From the NCBI GenBank assembly GCA_029931535.1, contig JAQPZY010001684.1:3923501-3987500 (forward strand): a DNA stretch of 64,000 nucleotides, given 5' to 3'. The notes under the pieces were generated by a model that saw nothing but the letters and a program-made list of their open reading frames with translations, did no database searches and had not been told where the DNA came from. Positions within the stretch are counted from its first letter, which is position 1. The number at the start of each line of letters is the position of its first letter. Positions 39,229-51,177 of this stretch are shown here, piece after piece. The DNA comes from Margaritifera margaritifera (Eukaryota > Mollusca > Bivalvia > Unionida > Margaritiferidae). The position numbers and the translations under genes were made by a program.

Positions 39229-39558
39229 CTGAGGATATATTTTAAAAAGCAAAATTCTTAAATAGTTAATAATCTATTGCCTTAAGTCACATTTAATACT
39301 TGAAAGTATTTCAACAGATAATGCGGTATTACGATGCAGGGAACGGAAGTGGCAAATAATTATGCACAACGAAGGCATTACCATTTATGACATCCCGACG
39401 AAGGAAATTGAATTATGCTTCATGTTATAAGCAATATATAAAGTTATATGATGGGTGCCGATACCCGCAACGCATGTTCGATTCTTGTTTGAAACGAATT
39501 ATAAGCCTTTAAGCAGTTTGATTATATTTTTGTAATATACAACACACACACAACACAG

Positions 39559-39585
39559 ATATATATATATATATGTATATATGTG

Positions 39586-39663
<78 letters not shown>
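39559..39663. repeat. (AT)n microsatellite
   Basis: Long TA run with gtat interruptions near its left end. Confidence 0.95.
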
Positions 39664-39667
<4 letters not shown>

Positions 39668-40188
39668 AATGAATAAAATATTCTTAATCCTCATATGCGA
39701 GAAAACAAGTGCCAAATACTATTTATGACAAGTTTCGTTTCGAATCGAAGTCGACGAGCTTGAGAAAATATTCTTATTCCAAGAATTCAGCGAAAATTGT
39801 GTCACATATCCCCAAATCAGCGACATTACATGTATTTTCATTTGTCTAATATGTCCACTATTAATAAAAAAAAGTAATGATAACAAAATTATCATAACGC
39901 GAGAACTGAAAAAAAGAACATTTCCAATGCAAACAGTAAATATTTTTAAAAATTGGCTAAAACATTTCACTGGCGGTACATGTATCTAAAGTCAAGCAAC
40001 ATCATCATTTTCATACAAACGAAATATTTATCTGCACTTTCGCGTGTAGAAAACGCCGGAAATAAGTCATTATTGGCATTCAAGTTAGATCGTGTTAATG
40101 TTTATATACGAAACAAACAAACATAAAATGAATAATGAAAAAAACGAAAGGAGTTTCAACTTTAAAACGTGAGAATTGAATGGATAAC

Positions 40189-40301
40189 CTTAACAGCCTC
40201 GGCGTTCTCCCTTTCTGCCATGCTTTTAACAGCATTCTCCACACACGGGATTGCACCACTCTGGATGAAGTTCAGGTACGTTTCCAATAGATGACAAAAC
40301 T
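40189..40301 (-). CDS. GBP exon 7: helical domain
   Basis: Phase 1 in, phase 0 out; acceptor TTTGGATATAG, donor GTTAAG|GTTATC. It reads LLETYLNFIQSGAIPCVENA then VKSMAERENAEAVK. This matches the GBP segment TY-N-I-SG-x-PC-x-ENAV. Clear family match. Confidence 0.9.
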
Positions 40302-40830
40302 CTATATCCAAATTAAGAATTAAACTGTAACATGGCCTCACTCATGGAATAGTTACACATATACATGTTTGCATCATATGGAAATAGTTGTATCTATTTA
40401 TGTATGATATATGCGATTATGTTTTGCTTTTCATAATTCGAGATCTAGTCTTGGAGTAAGCAAGTGCAAATATATTGAGAGTTCCGACTCTGTTTTAGTT
40501 AAGATATTAGAGATAAGAAGATAATAAACAAGTATCTTGCATGTTATTTATAATTTAAAGTAATCCCAAAAATTGTATTACTTGATTAGTTGACATAATT
40601 TATTGAACACTTGTTACAGGGATCACGTGTTTCAGGTACTGATTGAAGACAAATGTAAAACAAAAATTGACAACTGAATTTGCCCCTTATTGGTTTGAAC
40701 TCCGATGATAAAATGGCAACCTAACTGTTATTGACCTACAAAAGGAGGAACAATAGTACCATTTATTTTTCTAATATAAAGTTGTGTAACAGTAGATTAT
40801 ATCCCGATATCCCGGATAATTCATTGTTTT

Positions 40831-40832
<2 letters not shown>

Positions 40833-40890
<58 letters not shown>

Positions 40891-40908
40891 GTGTGTGTGT
40901 GTGTGTGT
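40833..40908. repeat. (CA)n ATAT (GT)n palindromic microsatellite
   Basis: About 25 CA units, tatat, then about 9 GT units; the two arms are self-complementary. Confidence 0.95.
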
Positions 40909-40935
40909 AAGTTTATCAATTTAAATTGTACAGAC

Positions 40936-41178
40936 TTCTGCCGTTAATAGGCTGGCTATTGGCAGTTTTAGGAAAAGATCGTTCGTAGATGTAAGTACAG
41001 AACGTCTCTGCTTCTTGGAGAAACTTGGATTCAAGTTCTGAATCAGGTAGTTTTTCCAACGCCTCCATCTTTTTCCAATCTGTTAGTGGTGGAGGGAAAA
41101 TAAAACATTTTTTCTCCCTGAAGAAGTTCTGTATACACTGACGAGGTCTGTTATAATCAACGACATGTCTTGTTCTTC
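40936..41178 (-). CDS. GBP exon 6: end of GTPase domain / start of helical domain
   Basis: Phase 1 in and out; acceptor CTTCTTTAAG. It encodes RPRQCIQNFFREKKCFIFPP then KMEALEKLPDSELESKF and an ETFCTYIYERS segment ending in NGR. This equals the GBP stretch with C-I-x-x-F-F-x-x-K-K-C-F. The donor is AGAA|GTCTGT, a weak match to consensus, chosen because it keeps phase with E7; reading through would stop within a few codons. Confidence 0.85.
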
Positions 41179-41563
41179 CTTAAAGAAGAAAAAATACATT
41201 GCAAGGGACATTTTAACATGAAAACATTAGTGTTGATGATGATTAATTCTGCTCATTGTTCTTTTACCATTTAAAAAATACTTTCTAACTGTGACATAGA
41301 AATGACCAAATTTAAAATTATATAAAAATTGCATTATACATTTTTATATAAAGTTGTAAAAATTGAATTTTGTTTTGTTTTCTTTTCTATTGTGCTTTTG
41401 AATGTATCATGTTAAAAATAATAACTGAAATTAACTTCAGCGGTAAATTTCAGTACATTTTAATCCAGCAATTCATGTGTCGCGGGAAAAATGGTATTCC
41501 TATAGAAGAAAGCAATATAATAACAAATTAGGCTCAATGACTTTCAAATTTTTAAACAGCTAC

Positions 41564-41751
41564 CTTTCTTTTGCTTCAGAACGTCTGAAAGATATTCATC
41601 TGATGTAATTTGCCGGCCTTCTTTTTCTAACGTGAGGGTAAAGTCCCTCACAACCCACACAAAATTAGGGAAAATTTTGTAGAATTCTCTTCCGTCTTCA
41701 TTTTCCGATGTGTCACTTGCTTTTATCCGCTCTGTCAACTCTTTTACATAG
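41564..41751 (-). CDS. GBP exon 5: GTPase domain, RD motif
   Basis: Phase 2 in, phase 1 out; acceptor AACATTAAG, donor AAAG|GTAGCT. It reads YVKELTERIKASDTSENEDG then FYKIFPNFVWVVRDFTLTLE and EYLSDVLKQKKG. The Arg-Asp of VVRD is the guanine-specificity motif of GBPs (T-x-R-D in human GBP1), with Val in place of Thr at the first position. Confidence 0.92.
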
Positions 41752-41905
41752 CTTAATGTTAAGAAACGTATTCCATCACATTGATTGGGTTATTTTAAAG
41801 TGTTTTTGAAAATCTTAGTGGAAGAATTTACCAACTAATACCCAATATTTTCATGCAAGGAAATCAAACCTATAAAAGAAATAGTAACGTCCTTTAGAGA
41901 TATGG

Positions 41906-41939
<34 letters not shown>

Positions 41940-43044
41940 TTTGTGATTTATCTAGCATAGATTCATAGTTTAATCGTTTCGAAAGATTATATACAATAAA
42001 AGTGACTTGCTTTAGATTTTACATTTGTATGCATAAATAGACAGATTGATTGATTGATTGATTAACTGATTGCTTGATTGTTACAATCATACAAGTTCAT
42101 TAGTGCATATTAATGCAACTTATCATTCCTTCAGAAAATGAAGTTCCAGCATTAGTTGATATTTATTGCAACGAAGCAACGAAACTTATCGCTAAAAAAC
42201 AGGGCGATTTACAAATCTCGGTTCGACCTCTCAAACATGTCCCATAATAATAGAATGTAGAATTACGTAGTTTGTTGACCGGAGAACAATTTTGCAGATT
42301 CGGACATTTCCTCAGTAAAAGAAAGTCCCTAAATAGACCTAGTACAAACGTACATGCAGTTTTGAATTAACAAATACAAAATGACAATAATCTACCTTTT
42401 ACTCGTCTGCCTGGCTGTATTGTTTTGAGTATTATTCAACTATTAAAGATTTCTGGGATCTCATTCATTTTTAACCAACTTTGTTTAGACCGGTAAAAGC
42501 ATAAGATGTCATTTTATATTTTCAGAAATGTGCGTGAACAGCATACCATATACTATTAGAATCATCGTCTATATCATAAACATCGAAAACAACAATAAGT
42601 ACTACTACTACTGTCACCTTTTCGGTTCTTCTGCTACTACTACTACTACTACCACTACTAATAATAATAATAATTTATTGTATCTTAAAATCATTTTTCT
42701 CTTTTGCTTGTAAAGGCAATTTTTTAAATCTCTCTCTCTCTCTCTCTCTCTCTTTAGTTCAAACAGGATAAAAACTGCAGGAGATTTCTTTACATTCGTT
42801 GATAAAGAACTATTACATTGAGATACTCAAAATAGGAACACGTGATCGTATTATCAATTAGTTTTTCAGCTAGGGTACTTTGTCACATTAAGATTTGTAG
42901 AACTGATTTCGTATGCTACTGATAAGTTGATACATTTAATTCGAAAGAAATTTTTTTTTGATTCATGGCAAATGAATAGTTTCGAATACATTTTGAACAC
43001 AAATGTTAGAAGGACTTAGTTGGCATTTTAAACGATAAGGATAC

Positions 43045-43154
43045 TGAAGCTTAGATACTCCTTCCTGGTCAAGCCTAGACATGCTGTTGTACACTAAGGT
43101 GCTGCTCAAAAGAACGGACAGTGTAAAAATTAAGCTGTCGTTTTCCTCATCACC
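43045..43154 (-). CDS. GBP exon 4: GTPase domain
   Basis: Phase 0 in, phase 2 out; acceptor CGTAAAACAG, donor CTTCA|GTATCC. It encodes GDEENDSLIFTLSVLLSSTL then VYNSMSRLDQEGVSKL. This is the highly conserved GBP block following the DTEGL loop. Confidence 0.93.
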
Positions 43155-44282
43155 CTGTTTTACGAGAAAACAAAATGTGATAGAAATCAAGTTAGTAAGG
43201 AAATTGTAATATTCAAGGGCAAACCTCACAAATTTCCCATCGTTAATATATGCATTAAAGCCAAAAATATAGAAACGAGAAAACAGATACATGTGATGGG
43301 TAAAATATAAATTCGTAATAGACGAAAAGGCATGACTTTGAAAGAATTGCTAACAATCGTTATACATATGGCGTCCTTATAGTTCATACGTCGTTGATGC
43401 AAACAAAACCAACTGTAAGATCCCTTGATGGCACTGGGAGAAACCATTTTATTGTGAAAAGAATCCCGCAGATAAATCTTTTATGTTATTATTAGACTGC
43501 ATGTACTAATGAAGTTATGGAATAGAATAAAAGAAATAAAAATATTTCTTTTTATTATAGGCTTAATTTTATCATGAAATAGCCTGATTTGTGACTCCAA
43601 AGTTTGCAGTCGAAAACCAGACAAGTTATGTTCCCTTGTCCAGATGTCGTCAGTTTAAGCAGCTTTGTAGAATACGACTTTAATTAATCAGTTTTTAGAG
43701 GTGGACAATATGCACCATAATCCTTTTAAAAATGTAATAATGTTTTTCAAGCTTTATACAGGAAATGACGGAAAACAGTTTAGTTTGATCATAACAGTAG
43801 TATATAACGGGAACTAAATAGCGATAATGACATACATTTCTTAAAAATTTAAATAATCCTTAAATCTGTAGGCAGCACGTTGCTCATATAAATTGTTCAA
43901 ACTAACTATTAGGAGTTAAACATGAATTACTTAAAGAAACAGTTTGTTCAATTACTATTTTTACAATTACATTTGTCCAGATCACTTTGGTTCCATTATG
44001 TTGAAGTTCAGTTTACGGCTTGCAAGTTATATTTAGACTGATAGTGATAGAACAACTGCTTTTTTAATTGCCTCAAATTGATCTACAACATTGTATATAG
44101 TTATTTCTTTCCCTAACCAGATGCCTACAGAGACAACACGACATGTGTGAAATATGCTAAAACAGGAACTGGAATAAGTAGCTGTTGTGTTCATGGACTT
44201 TAGTAATTCCACACAATGTTTTCAGTCTCAACGATCTCTTTATGAGGGCAAGACTCATTCTAAATCCGAGATGAACTAAATA

Positions 44283-44760
44283 AAGATGACTGATGTATAA
44301 TAGATGTAGATTACTGAGGTGAATGTGATGAAGCCATCTTAGGCAAACTAGCTGTTATTGGTTGAGGTAAAATAGATGCAGAAGGCTATGGTAAACTAAA
44401 TGTAGAAGATAAACTAGATGAAGACGTCAGAGGTGAGCTGGATGTGGCTGGCTGAGCTACATTAGATGCACAATGTTAAATTAAGCTCAGTGTATATTGC
44501 TGATGTAAACTAGAAGAATACGACTGAGATGACCTAGATGTGAATGGCTGAGGTAAACGAGATTTAGATTATATGGTGTACACTAGATGTAGATGCATTT
44601 GGTGAATTAGATGGAGTTTGCTGAGGTGAACCAGATTAGATTTAGCTGGCTGAGATATTTTAGATAGAGATCACTCGCGTCAACTAAAGTTAGATGACTG
44701 AACTAGATGTAGATGACTATGATGAACAACATGCAAATTAGTGAGGCTAAGAGGATGCTG
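44283..44760. repeat. Degenerate ~24-bp minisatellite
   Basis: The unit approximates ctagatgtagatggctgaggtgaa and recurs with many substitutions and some length changes: gatgtagat, gctgaggtaaa, gaactagatg and similar words fill the whole interval, perhaps 18 to 20 copies. Confidence 0.75.
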
Positions 44761-45621
44761 CATACTGCGGAAGTTTAACATTACTAAAAAATGTCTGACG
44801 TTTTTTCGTTTCACTGAGACGACTCGTATATCGTCTGGTTAAATACCCACCCCTATGTCCATTTACATGCATAAAGTGACATAACTCTATTCCAGCGTCA
44901 TTCTATTACAATATTCGTTATTGCCCTTACTAAATGGTGTGTGTAATGTTGTTAAAATTTGAAACTCGTGATGATTATCTCACATCACTGATGATAATAT
45001 ATGTTGCTACCACATCATAACACTAACATTATATGAATCACAAAGGCACTATTACGGTTCAGCTAAATTTAGAACTGGTCTTGGTAATGATGAGTTTTGT
45101 AGAAGAAAAATGCTAATATTAATTCTGCAACTCTTGCATACATACGTACGTACAACCTTCAGTATTGTTTCTTAAATTGTATTATTATCTATATGTTTTT
45201 GTTCATTTTGTTAAAAATACTTTGATGTAGCGGGGTAGTACTCTAGTGAAAGAAAATCCTTTTCCTATATATCAGCGACAGCTTTGAACTGCTGTTTACT
45301 TTCGGAGAAGTTTATGTCATTACTAGTGTACATTGCATACTTATCCACAAAATTCTTTGAAGATCCATATATGATTGTTGTTAACCAATATGTCCTTAAG
45401 TATCAACATTTTTGCCGTCTGATTGAGGAAAAAAGTGATGGTTGCTTAGAATTTTTCCTGGAAAAGTTTTCAAATTCACAGTTTTTGCGTAAGAATTTAC
45501 GATAATATTTTATGTTATGATTGACATAATTTGCATGATTTTGAATACTTCGTCATTAAAGTTTGAAAGATAACATTTTATCCCAAAATTCTAAATTTTC
45601 GCTATTTCACAGAGTTTGAAT

Positions 45622-46080
45622 TCAGTGTTCCAAATGGATTGTCTTGTCGTCAGATCGGTTGATCCATACTTTTGATTTGTTTTGCTTTTCACGGGATTCA
45701 AAATGAGCTATGTGTATTGATCTGTGATGAATGCTATTGTAACCATCAATTACATTTAGTAATACGTCTGTCCATTTCCCGGTTTCGTTTTGTGCGATAT
45801 ATTTATACGTTATAGTCTTTATGGTTCTGTTAAGCCTTTCGAACACAGTTGTTTTTTAGTCAGAATATGTAGAAAAGTATTCAATGTTTTCATTTCTTCA
45901 ATAGATTTGCTGTAAAATTTGTTTTCTTCCCCCAAACTATATCCTTCCAGGCTTTATCCTTTCTCTCTTTAGATATTTCTTTGGAAGCATAGTACATGAC
46001 ACACCTATTTCGTTAAACCTTTTCAGTCCAAGAGTATTTCGAAAATCTGCCTATCACTATCACTATATATCAATTTCAAT
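45622..46080 (-). pseudogene. Second Polinton-type integrase fragment
   Basis: On the minus strand a segment with FYSKSIEEMKTLNTF is followed, after a frameshift, by FERLNRTIKTITYKYIAQN, a WTDVLLNVIDGYNSIHHRSI segment and IAHFES. This pattern is the integrase core C-terminal half of Maverick/Polinton elements. It is related to, but not the same copy as, the one at 9.7-10.7 kb. No other Polinton gene is visible nearby. Confidence 0.7.
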
Positions 46081-46356
46081 CGTTTTATTTTTCATATGCT
46101 TGCATACCACTTATGTCTACCGCCATTAATCATCACGTGGACACATGTAAACCCTTCTGAGTGGAAGTTTTGTTCCAGGTTGTTTGTGTAAGTATATCGT
46201 TTATGTAACCATTCTTTCAACTTTCTGTTTCCTTATCAGACTGTGTCAGACATGCACTAGTTTCTTTGGTCTTCTTATACTGTTGCAATGATTGATTGAT
46301 TTTTGTGCAGGTAACTAGACTGTAGTAAATATATTTTATATAATCATTTTCGCATG

Positions 46357-46399
46357 CTTACTATCCAGGATCTATTAATTAGTAGATCCTCGATAGTAA

Positions 46400-46400
<1 letters not shown>
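46357..46400. repeat. 18-bp-arm perfect-like hairpin
   Basis: cttactatccaggatcta and tagatcctcgatagtaag are complementary with one mismatch around an 8-base loop (ttaattag). The right arm abuts the (AT)n tract. Confidence 0.9.

Positions 46401-46480
<80 letters not shown>
46401..46480. repeat. (AT)n microsatellite truncating the gypsy RT
   Basis: TA run immediately after the hairpin; the RT frame reads into it as alternating Tyr-Ile. Confidence 0.95.
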
Positions 46481-46482
<2 letters not shown>

Positions 46483-46489
46483 ATTCCTG

Positions 46490-47350
46490 ACACTTGTTAG
46501 ACCAATGAAATTTGGTTTTCTTACTCAACAAACTTGTCAAAGGTTCAGCAATTATAGAAAAATTTGAACAAAATTTCCGATAATATCCAGCCAGACCTAA
46601 AAATCGCATTACTTGCTTTTTACAAATTGGCACCGGAAATTCAGAGATAGCCTTGACCTTAGCTTCTAGAGATTTAACTTGACGTTGTCCCACAATATGT
46701 CCTAAAAATGTGACACAAGCATGGCAAATCTCACTTTTGCGCAAATTAATCGTCAGATTTGCATCCCTGAGTCGATTGATGAATTTCCGAATGATTTCTA
46801 AGTGATCTTCCCAGGTGTTGTTGTAGATAATGACGTCATCGATGTACGCGTTACAATTATCTAGACCAGATATTATCATGTTCATCAGTCGTTAAAACGT
46901 TGCCGGAGAATTTTTCATTCCAAATGGCATGACTTTATATTGATAAAGCCCATCTGGAGTTACAAATGCTGAAATTTCTTTTGCCCTTTCCGTGAGTGGA
47001 ATTTGCCAGAATATTTTTAAAAGGTCAAACTTGGTGACATATTTCACATTTCCAATTTTCTCATTCTTGGCATTGGAAATGAATCCGTTTTGGTGACACT
47101 GTTGACTTTTATATAGTCAGTACACATGAGGAATGTATTATCTGGCTCAGGCACACGAATACATGGTGAACTCCGGTTAATTTTACTTGGTTCTATAAAA
47201 TCATTCTCCAGTAAATACTGAAGTTCTTTCTTCAAATTTTCCTATTTCAGAGGATTCATTATGTAAGGATGCTGTTCCACAGGTGTATAATCTACAATGT
47301 CAACGTCATGATAGATTTTATTTGTTCGTGTTGGAACATCAGGAACAAGT
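46490..47350 (-). pseudogene. Gypsy-type reverse transcriptase, broken
   Basis: Recognisable blocks in order: VPTRTNKIYHDVDIVDY (near 47,310), a SSPCIRVPEPDN and CTDYIKVNSVTKTDSFPMPR stretch (47,180-47,070), a QYKVMPFGMKN stretch (near 46,930), the catalytic YIDDVIIYNNTWEDHLEII (near 46,840) and FLGLAGYYRKFCSNFS (near 46,580). A TAG near 47,250 and several frame changes interrupt it. The active-site Asp-Asp pair is retained. Confidence 0.85.
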
Positions 47351-47357
47351 GCTCATA

Positions 47358-48440
47358 CTAATGTAATAGCTGTTTTAGTTCATTTCTTTCATCTTGTTGT
47401 AGATGTGAAAGTTTCTGGTCCACATTGTTCAATATTTCTGAATTCCGAAGTTTGATCACACCAGAGTCACTATAGTCTGATTGTATTCCACCGTTGATAT
47501 ATTCACTGTGTGGGACAGGTACAACTAAATTAATTGAATAATTAGCTGGGCTATCTATGTCCAAATACTCTTTTAACATATTTATATGACAAAGTTGTTT
47601 CTGTCTCCGCCACCCAGGTGTGTTAATGATATAATTTAAGTCATTTACTTTCTTTTCAACGGTATAGGGACCATACAATTTAGCCCGAAGAGGATTTTGA
47701 GGTATGGGAAAGATAGCCTGAACTTTATCACCAGGTTTAAAAACTCCTTTCCTGCGTATTTCTGTCATACCTTAATTTCATTTTTGACAGGGTAGTGTGA
47801 AGATTAGTTCTTGATACTTCACAGGCCTTCGACAACTCGTATTTGAAATCAGAGACATAGTCAAGAAGATTAATCTTTGAATCTTTATTTGAAAGAAGTT
47901 TCTCTTTCAATAATGTCAATGGTCCACTGACAGTATGTCCAAAAACCAGTTCAAAGGGACTAGAAAACAATGACACTTGTACTGATTTCCTAACAGCAAA
48001 CAACAACAAATGAACGCCTTCATCCCAATCCTTTCCTTTATCAAAGCAATATGACCGAATTATATTCTTCAAAGTTTGATGAAATCTTTCCAAAGCATCT
48101 TGACTTTCAGGGTGATAGGCGAAAGATTTAAACTGTTGGATGCCTAGTTCATGCATAACTTCTTGTCAAATTACAGACATAAAATTTGACCCTAGATCAA
48201 ACTGGACAGATTTGGGAAGGCAAACAAGTGTAAAAAAAACTTCACCAAAGCTTTTACAATGGTTTTAATTTTTATATTTCTCAGAGTAATTGCCTCTAGA
48301 AATCTTGTAGATGCACACGTGATGGTCAACAAGTATTAGTTGCCTGACTTGGTCTTAGGTAAGGGACCAACACAGTCCATCATTATTCTACTAAATGGTT
48401 CTAATCCTGTCAGAAGCAAATACAGGCTTTCCAATCAAAC
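47358..48440 (-). pseudogene. Gypsy-type integrase, broken
   Basis: The core starts near 48,390 with MMDCVGPLPKTKSGN and continues with several stops to an HELGIQQFKSFAYHPESQ block and ERFHQTLKNIIRSYC. The HPESQ-x-x-x-ERFH region carries the third acidic residue of the D,D-35-E triad. The C-terminal part (47,768-47,358) has FKPGDKVQAIFPIP, KLYGPYTVEKKVNDLNYII and CHINMLKEY, typical of Gmr1-type and related gypsy integrases. The zinc-binding N-terminus is deleted. Confidence 0.8.
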
Positions 48441-48746
48441 CCATAGCACTACTATCCAAAATTGCTTTTTCTTGCTAAATATTGAATTAAAATAATTTTA
48501 TCTCCTGTTTTGTTAATGATGCTTTCGCCTCAGACAGACTATATTTTCTGGCAAGTACGAGCAACTCATCCTTTCTCATAGACTATAACCCCTCCTGAGT
48601 AGGATTTGAAATGAAATATTAGATGACATTGTGAATACTTGCTGGTTTCACTAATGATTTATCAATTGAAATTTTTTGAAACAAAAAAATATGAATTTCA
48701 AATGCAACTTTAATATCTCTAATATGCTTTGAAGAAATTCAGATCT

Positions 48747-48764
48747 ATGCCGGACGAGCCCCCA
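48747..48764 (-). promoter_or_regulatory. tRNA-Pro-like primer binding site
   Basis: Minus-strand TGGGGGCTCGTCCGGCAT agrees with the tRNA-Pro 3' complement used by many retroelements at 17 of 18 positions. It lies five bases after a candidate LTR end (GTAACA). Confidence 0.8.
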
Positions 48765-48769
48765 ATCTC

Positions 48770-49501
48770 TGTTACGACTCTATGGTCTAAGAAAAAAAAA
48801 ATAACAGAAAGAAAGTGAAACCAACAATAAAGTAGAAATCAACAAGCAATTTATTTCTAGATAATTAAAATGAAAAATCAAAAGACACTTACACTAACGT
48901 GAATTAAAATCCAAATAATCTAATAATCCTAAGTGTCCTAATCACAAGTCCTAAATAAAGAATTTTCGGAATGAAAATCAGTACCCTTGAATGTGCTGAT
49001 GTGCTAATTGTGTTTAATGTCCTGATGTGCCAGTAGTTTTTAATGTGCTGATATGCCAAAATGAAGTACTCCAGAATATCTTCGAAAAAGTTCACATAAA
49101 TCCCCAAATCATCATTTGAAAATCCAAAATCCAAAAGTCTATGAGCACTTTTATAATTAAATAAATATTTTAAATAATTTCTCTCTCTGAATTTGGAATG
49201 ATTTTTCACAACTGTAATGACTCTTTACAGACTGATGGTAAGTTCGAAATTGAGAACTGTCCACTAAACATGATATATATAAAGATAGGTCACATGACAG
49301 AATGTTCTAGAAAATTCTATGGTGTATGTGACTTTTAACACACAACTCTAAAAGAAATTATAGTTTTATCTGTAAACAAAATCAACCCTGACCTCAAATT
49401 GAATAAACAACTTGTTTACCAAAACCGTCCTTGAACTCAAATACTAAGTAAACAACCTAATTCAAGGACAATAGCTAAACATGTAAACCTTATAGATAAC
49501 A
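48770..49501 (-). repeat. Candidate 5' LTR of the Gmr1-type element
   Basis: Bounded by TGTTA at 49,501-49,497 and TAACA at 48,774-48,770 in minus orientation, 732 bp. It contains TATATATAT-like sequence near 49,275 and an AATAAA near 48,855. No second LTR is present in the window to confirm it, so the outer edge is tentative. Confidence 0.5.
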
Positions 49502-49582
49502 TTAAGGTTTGAGCAAATGTTAAAGTCAAGAACTGTTTATAATTTCCTAAAGTATTTATCATATTATACAAACATCATACAT

Positions 49583-49692
<110 letters not shown>

Positions 49693-50696
49693 AACCATGC
49701 TGTTACTTTTGCCAAAAACACGAATACATGGTCATTTGTTCTGTTCAAAATGGAGTTTTAAAAGCACGTTAATACAATAGAAGCGAACATCTGTTTGAGC
49801 CAACGTGCTCAGTAAGGATGTAAAAATTGGTTTTGTTGCAGTGTGCCTTTATTCATATAATTGAGCATCTCTATACATATAAAGGGTATATCTACAAGTC
49901 AGTATACATCATTACTTAATACGGTCACCTCAAGAAGTTCTCAGAGGAAAGTAGAAAATGTAGAGATTTCTAACGAGCCTATCGAGTCATCTGAGCTGTT
50001 CTTGAGAGTCAGAAATGTCTACCGGAACAACGAATACTATTCGTTTAAGATAGTTTAATCTGATTTGCTCAACTGATGAAGAACGTTGAGTAGAATAACA
50101 TGTAAAGTCAGGTATTTAATCGTGCAACTCTTTGGTTAATAATGATATTACATAGACAGAGAATTGCTAAAAGTATGCTGATTAGGATGGAAAAAATTAA
50201 GTTAAATAGTTATATCTCCGATGAGGTAGTGAGACAAGATATTAATTTCTTTTGGCAACCATCATATGCCGCAATATTCAACTTACATTTACGAAAATGA
50301 AAATGAATATTTAAGTCATTAAATGAAACTACATAAATATGTTTGATGAGTGGAAATGATTTTATCACTATTTCAAGAGGACCTCCTAATCAAGTAGATG
50401 AACCTCTATGCATACACAAAAGAGTGGATACTTTAGTCAATTTCAAGAGGTTTTTAGTGTTCCTATATTCTTCACCTCAAAAGGTTTCATAGATTCACAT
50501 ATCATTAGATACCAGAGACTGTATGGCATTATTACACAGATATATACTAAATATTCATAACGGTTAGATGCACTCCGAAGTAATACATCACAATAGTGGC
50601 AAAGGAATGATACAAATAGAGAAGTATATTGTCATTCTACGACTTGCTTGTAAACATGAAATAACAGAAAGTACTCCATACACAGTACGAATATAC

Positions 50697-50824
50697 CTTA
50701 TCAATGCCCACGAGCCCTTCAGTGTCCATCAGAAGAAGAACCTCGTTCTGCCTTTCTGGATGCGGTTGGCACCACACCCATATTCCTTTTGTTGCAGCCT
50801 CAATAGTTGATCCCAGGGGAAATC
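50697..50824 (-). CDS. GBP exon 3: switch I and DTEGL
   Basis: Phase 1 in, phase 0 out; acceptor TTTTATCGCAG, donor GATAAG|GTATAT. It encodes GFPLGSTIEAATKGIWVWCQ, PHPERQNEVLLLM and the Walker-B/switch II DTEGL. The Thr of AATKGIW corresponds to the Mg-binding Thr75 of human GBP1. The two residues before it (Ser73-His74 in human GBP1) are Ala-Ala here. Confidence 0.94.
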
Positions 50825-51177
50825 CTGCGATAAAAAAGACAATTTAATTTATACTTTATATTTAAAAAAAGAAAATATGAGATTAGAAGGGCGAGATTGT
50901 GAATGAATAAAATACTTGTACAGTCATTCCTTTACCATTTCGATTTGGGCATTTCTACCCAGAAAAGGGCGGAGTAGGGTTGGGACCTAAATAAGGAATT
51001 AATCTGTGGCAATCACGTATCCCCGTGTTAAGTCTTCTAAGTTTTTTTTATCATAATTGTTGTTTTTAAGATGTTTATTCTACTGCTTCGACTGCCTCTG
51101 TTACTACTGCTACTAGCAGTATTAGTAGTAGTTGCAGTATAGATTCTTTTTCTTTTGGTTTAAAAATATAAATTTAC

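Larger units (their letters stand above)
46401..49501 (-). mobile_element. Decayed Gmr1-type Ty3/gypsy LTR retrotransposon
   Basis: In minus orientation: candidate 5' LTR (49,501-48,770), a tRNA-Pro-like primer binding site (48,764-48,747), a short gag-like remnant (a KDELLVLARKYSLSEAK segment near 48,580), integrase core and C-terminal region, then gypsy RT, all in contiguous DNA. Integrase before RT is the order of Gmr1-type elements and differs from ordinary gypsy. RNase H, most of gag, protease and the 3' LTR are missing; the element ends in an (AT)n tract. Stops and frameshifts make it inactive. Confidence 0.75.
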
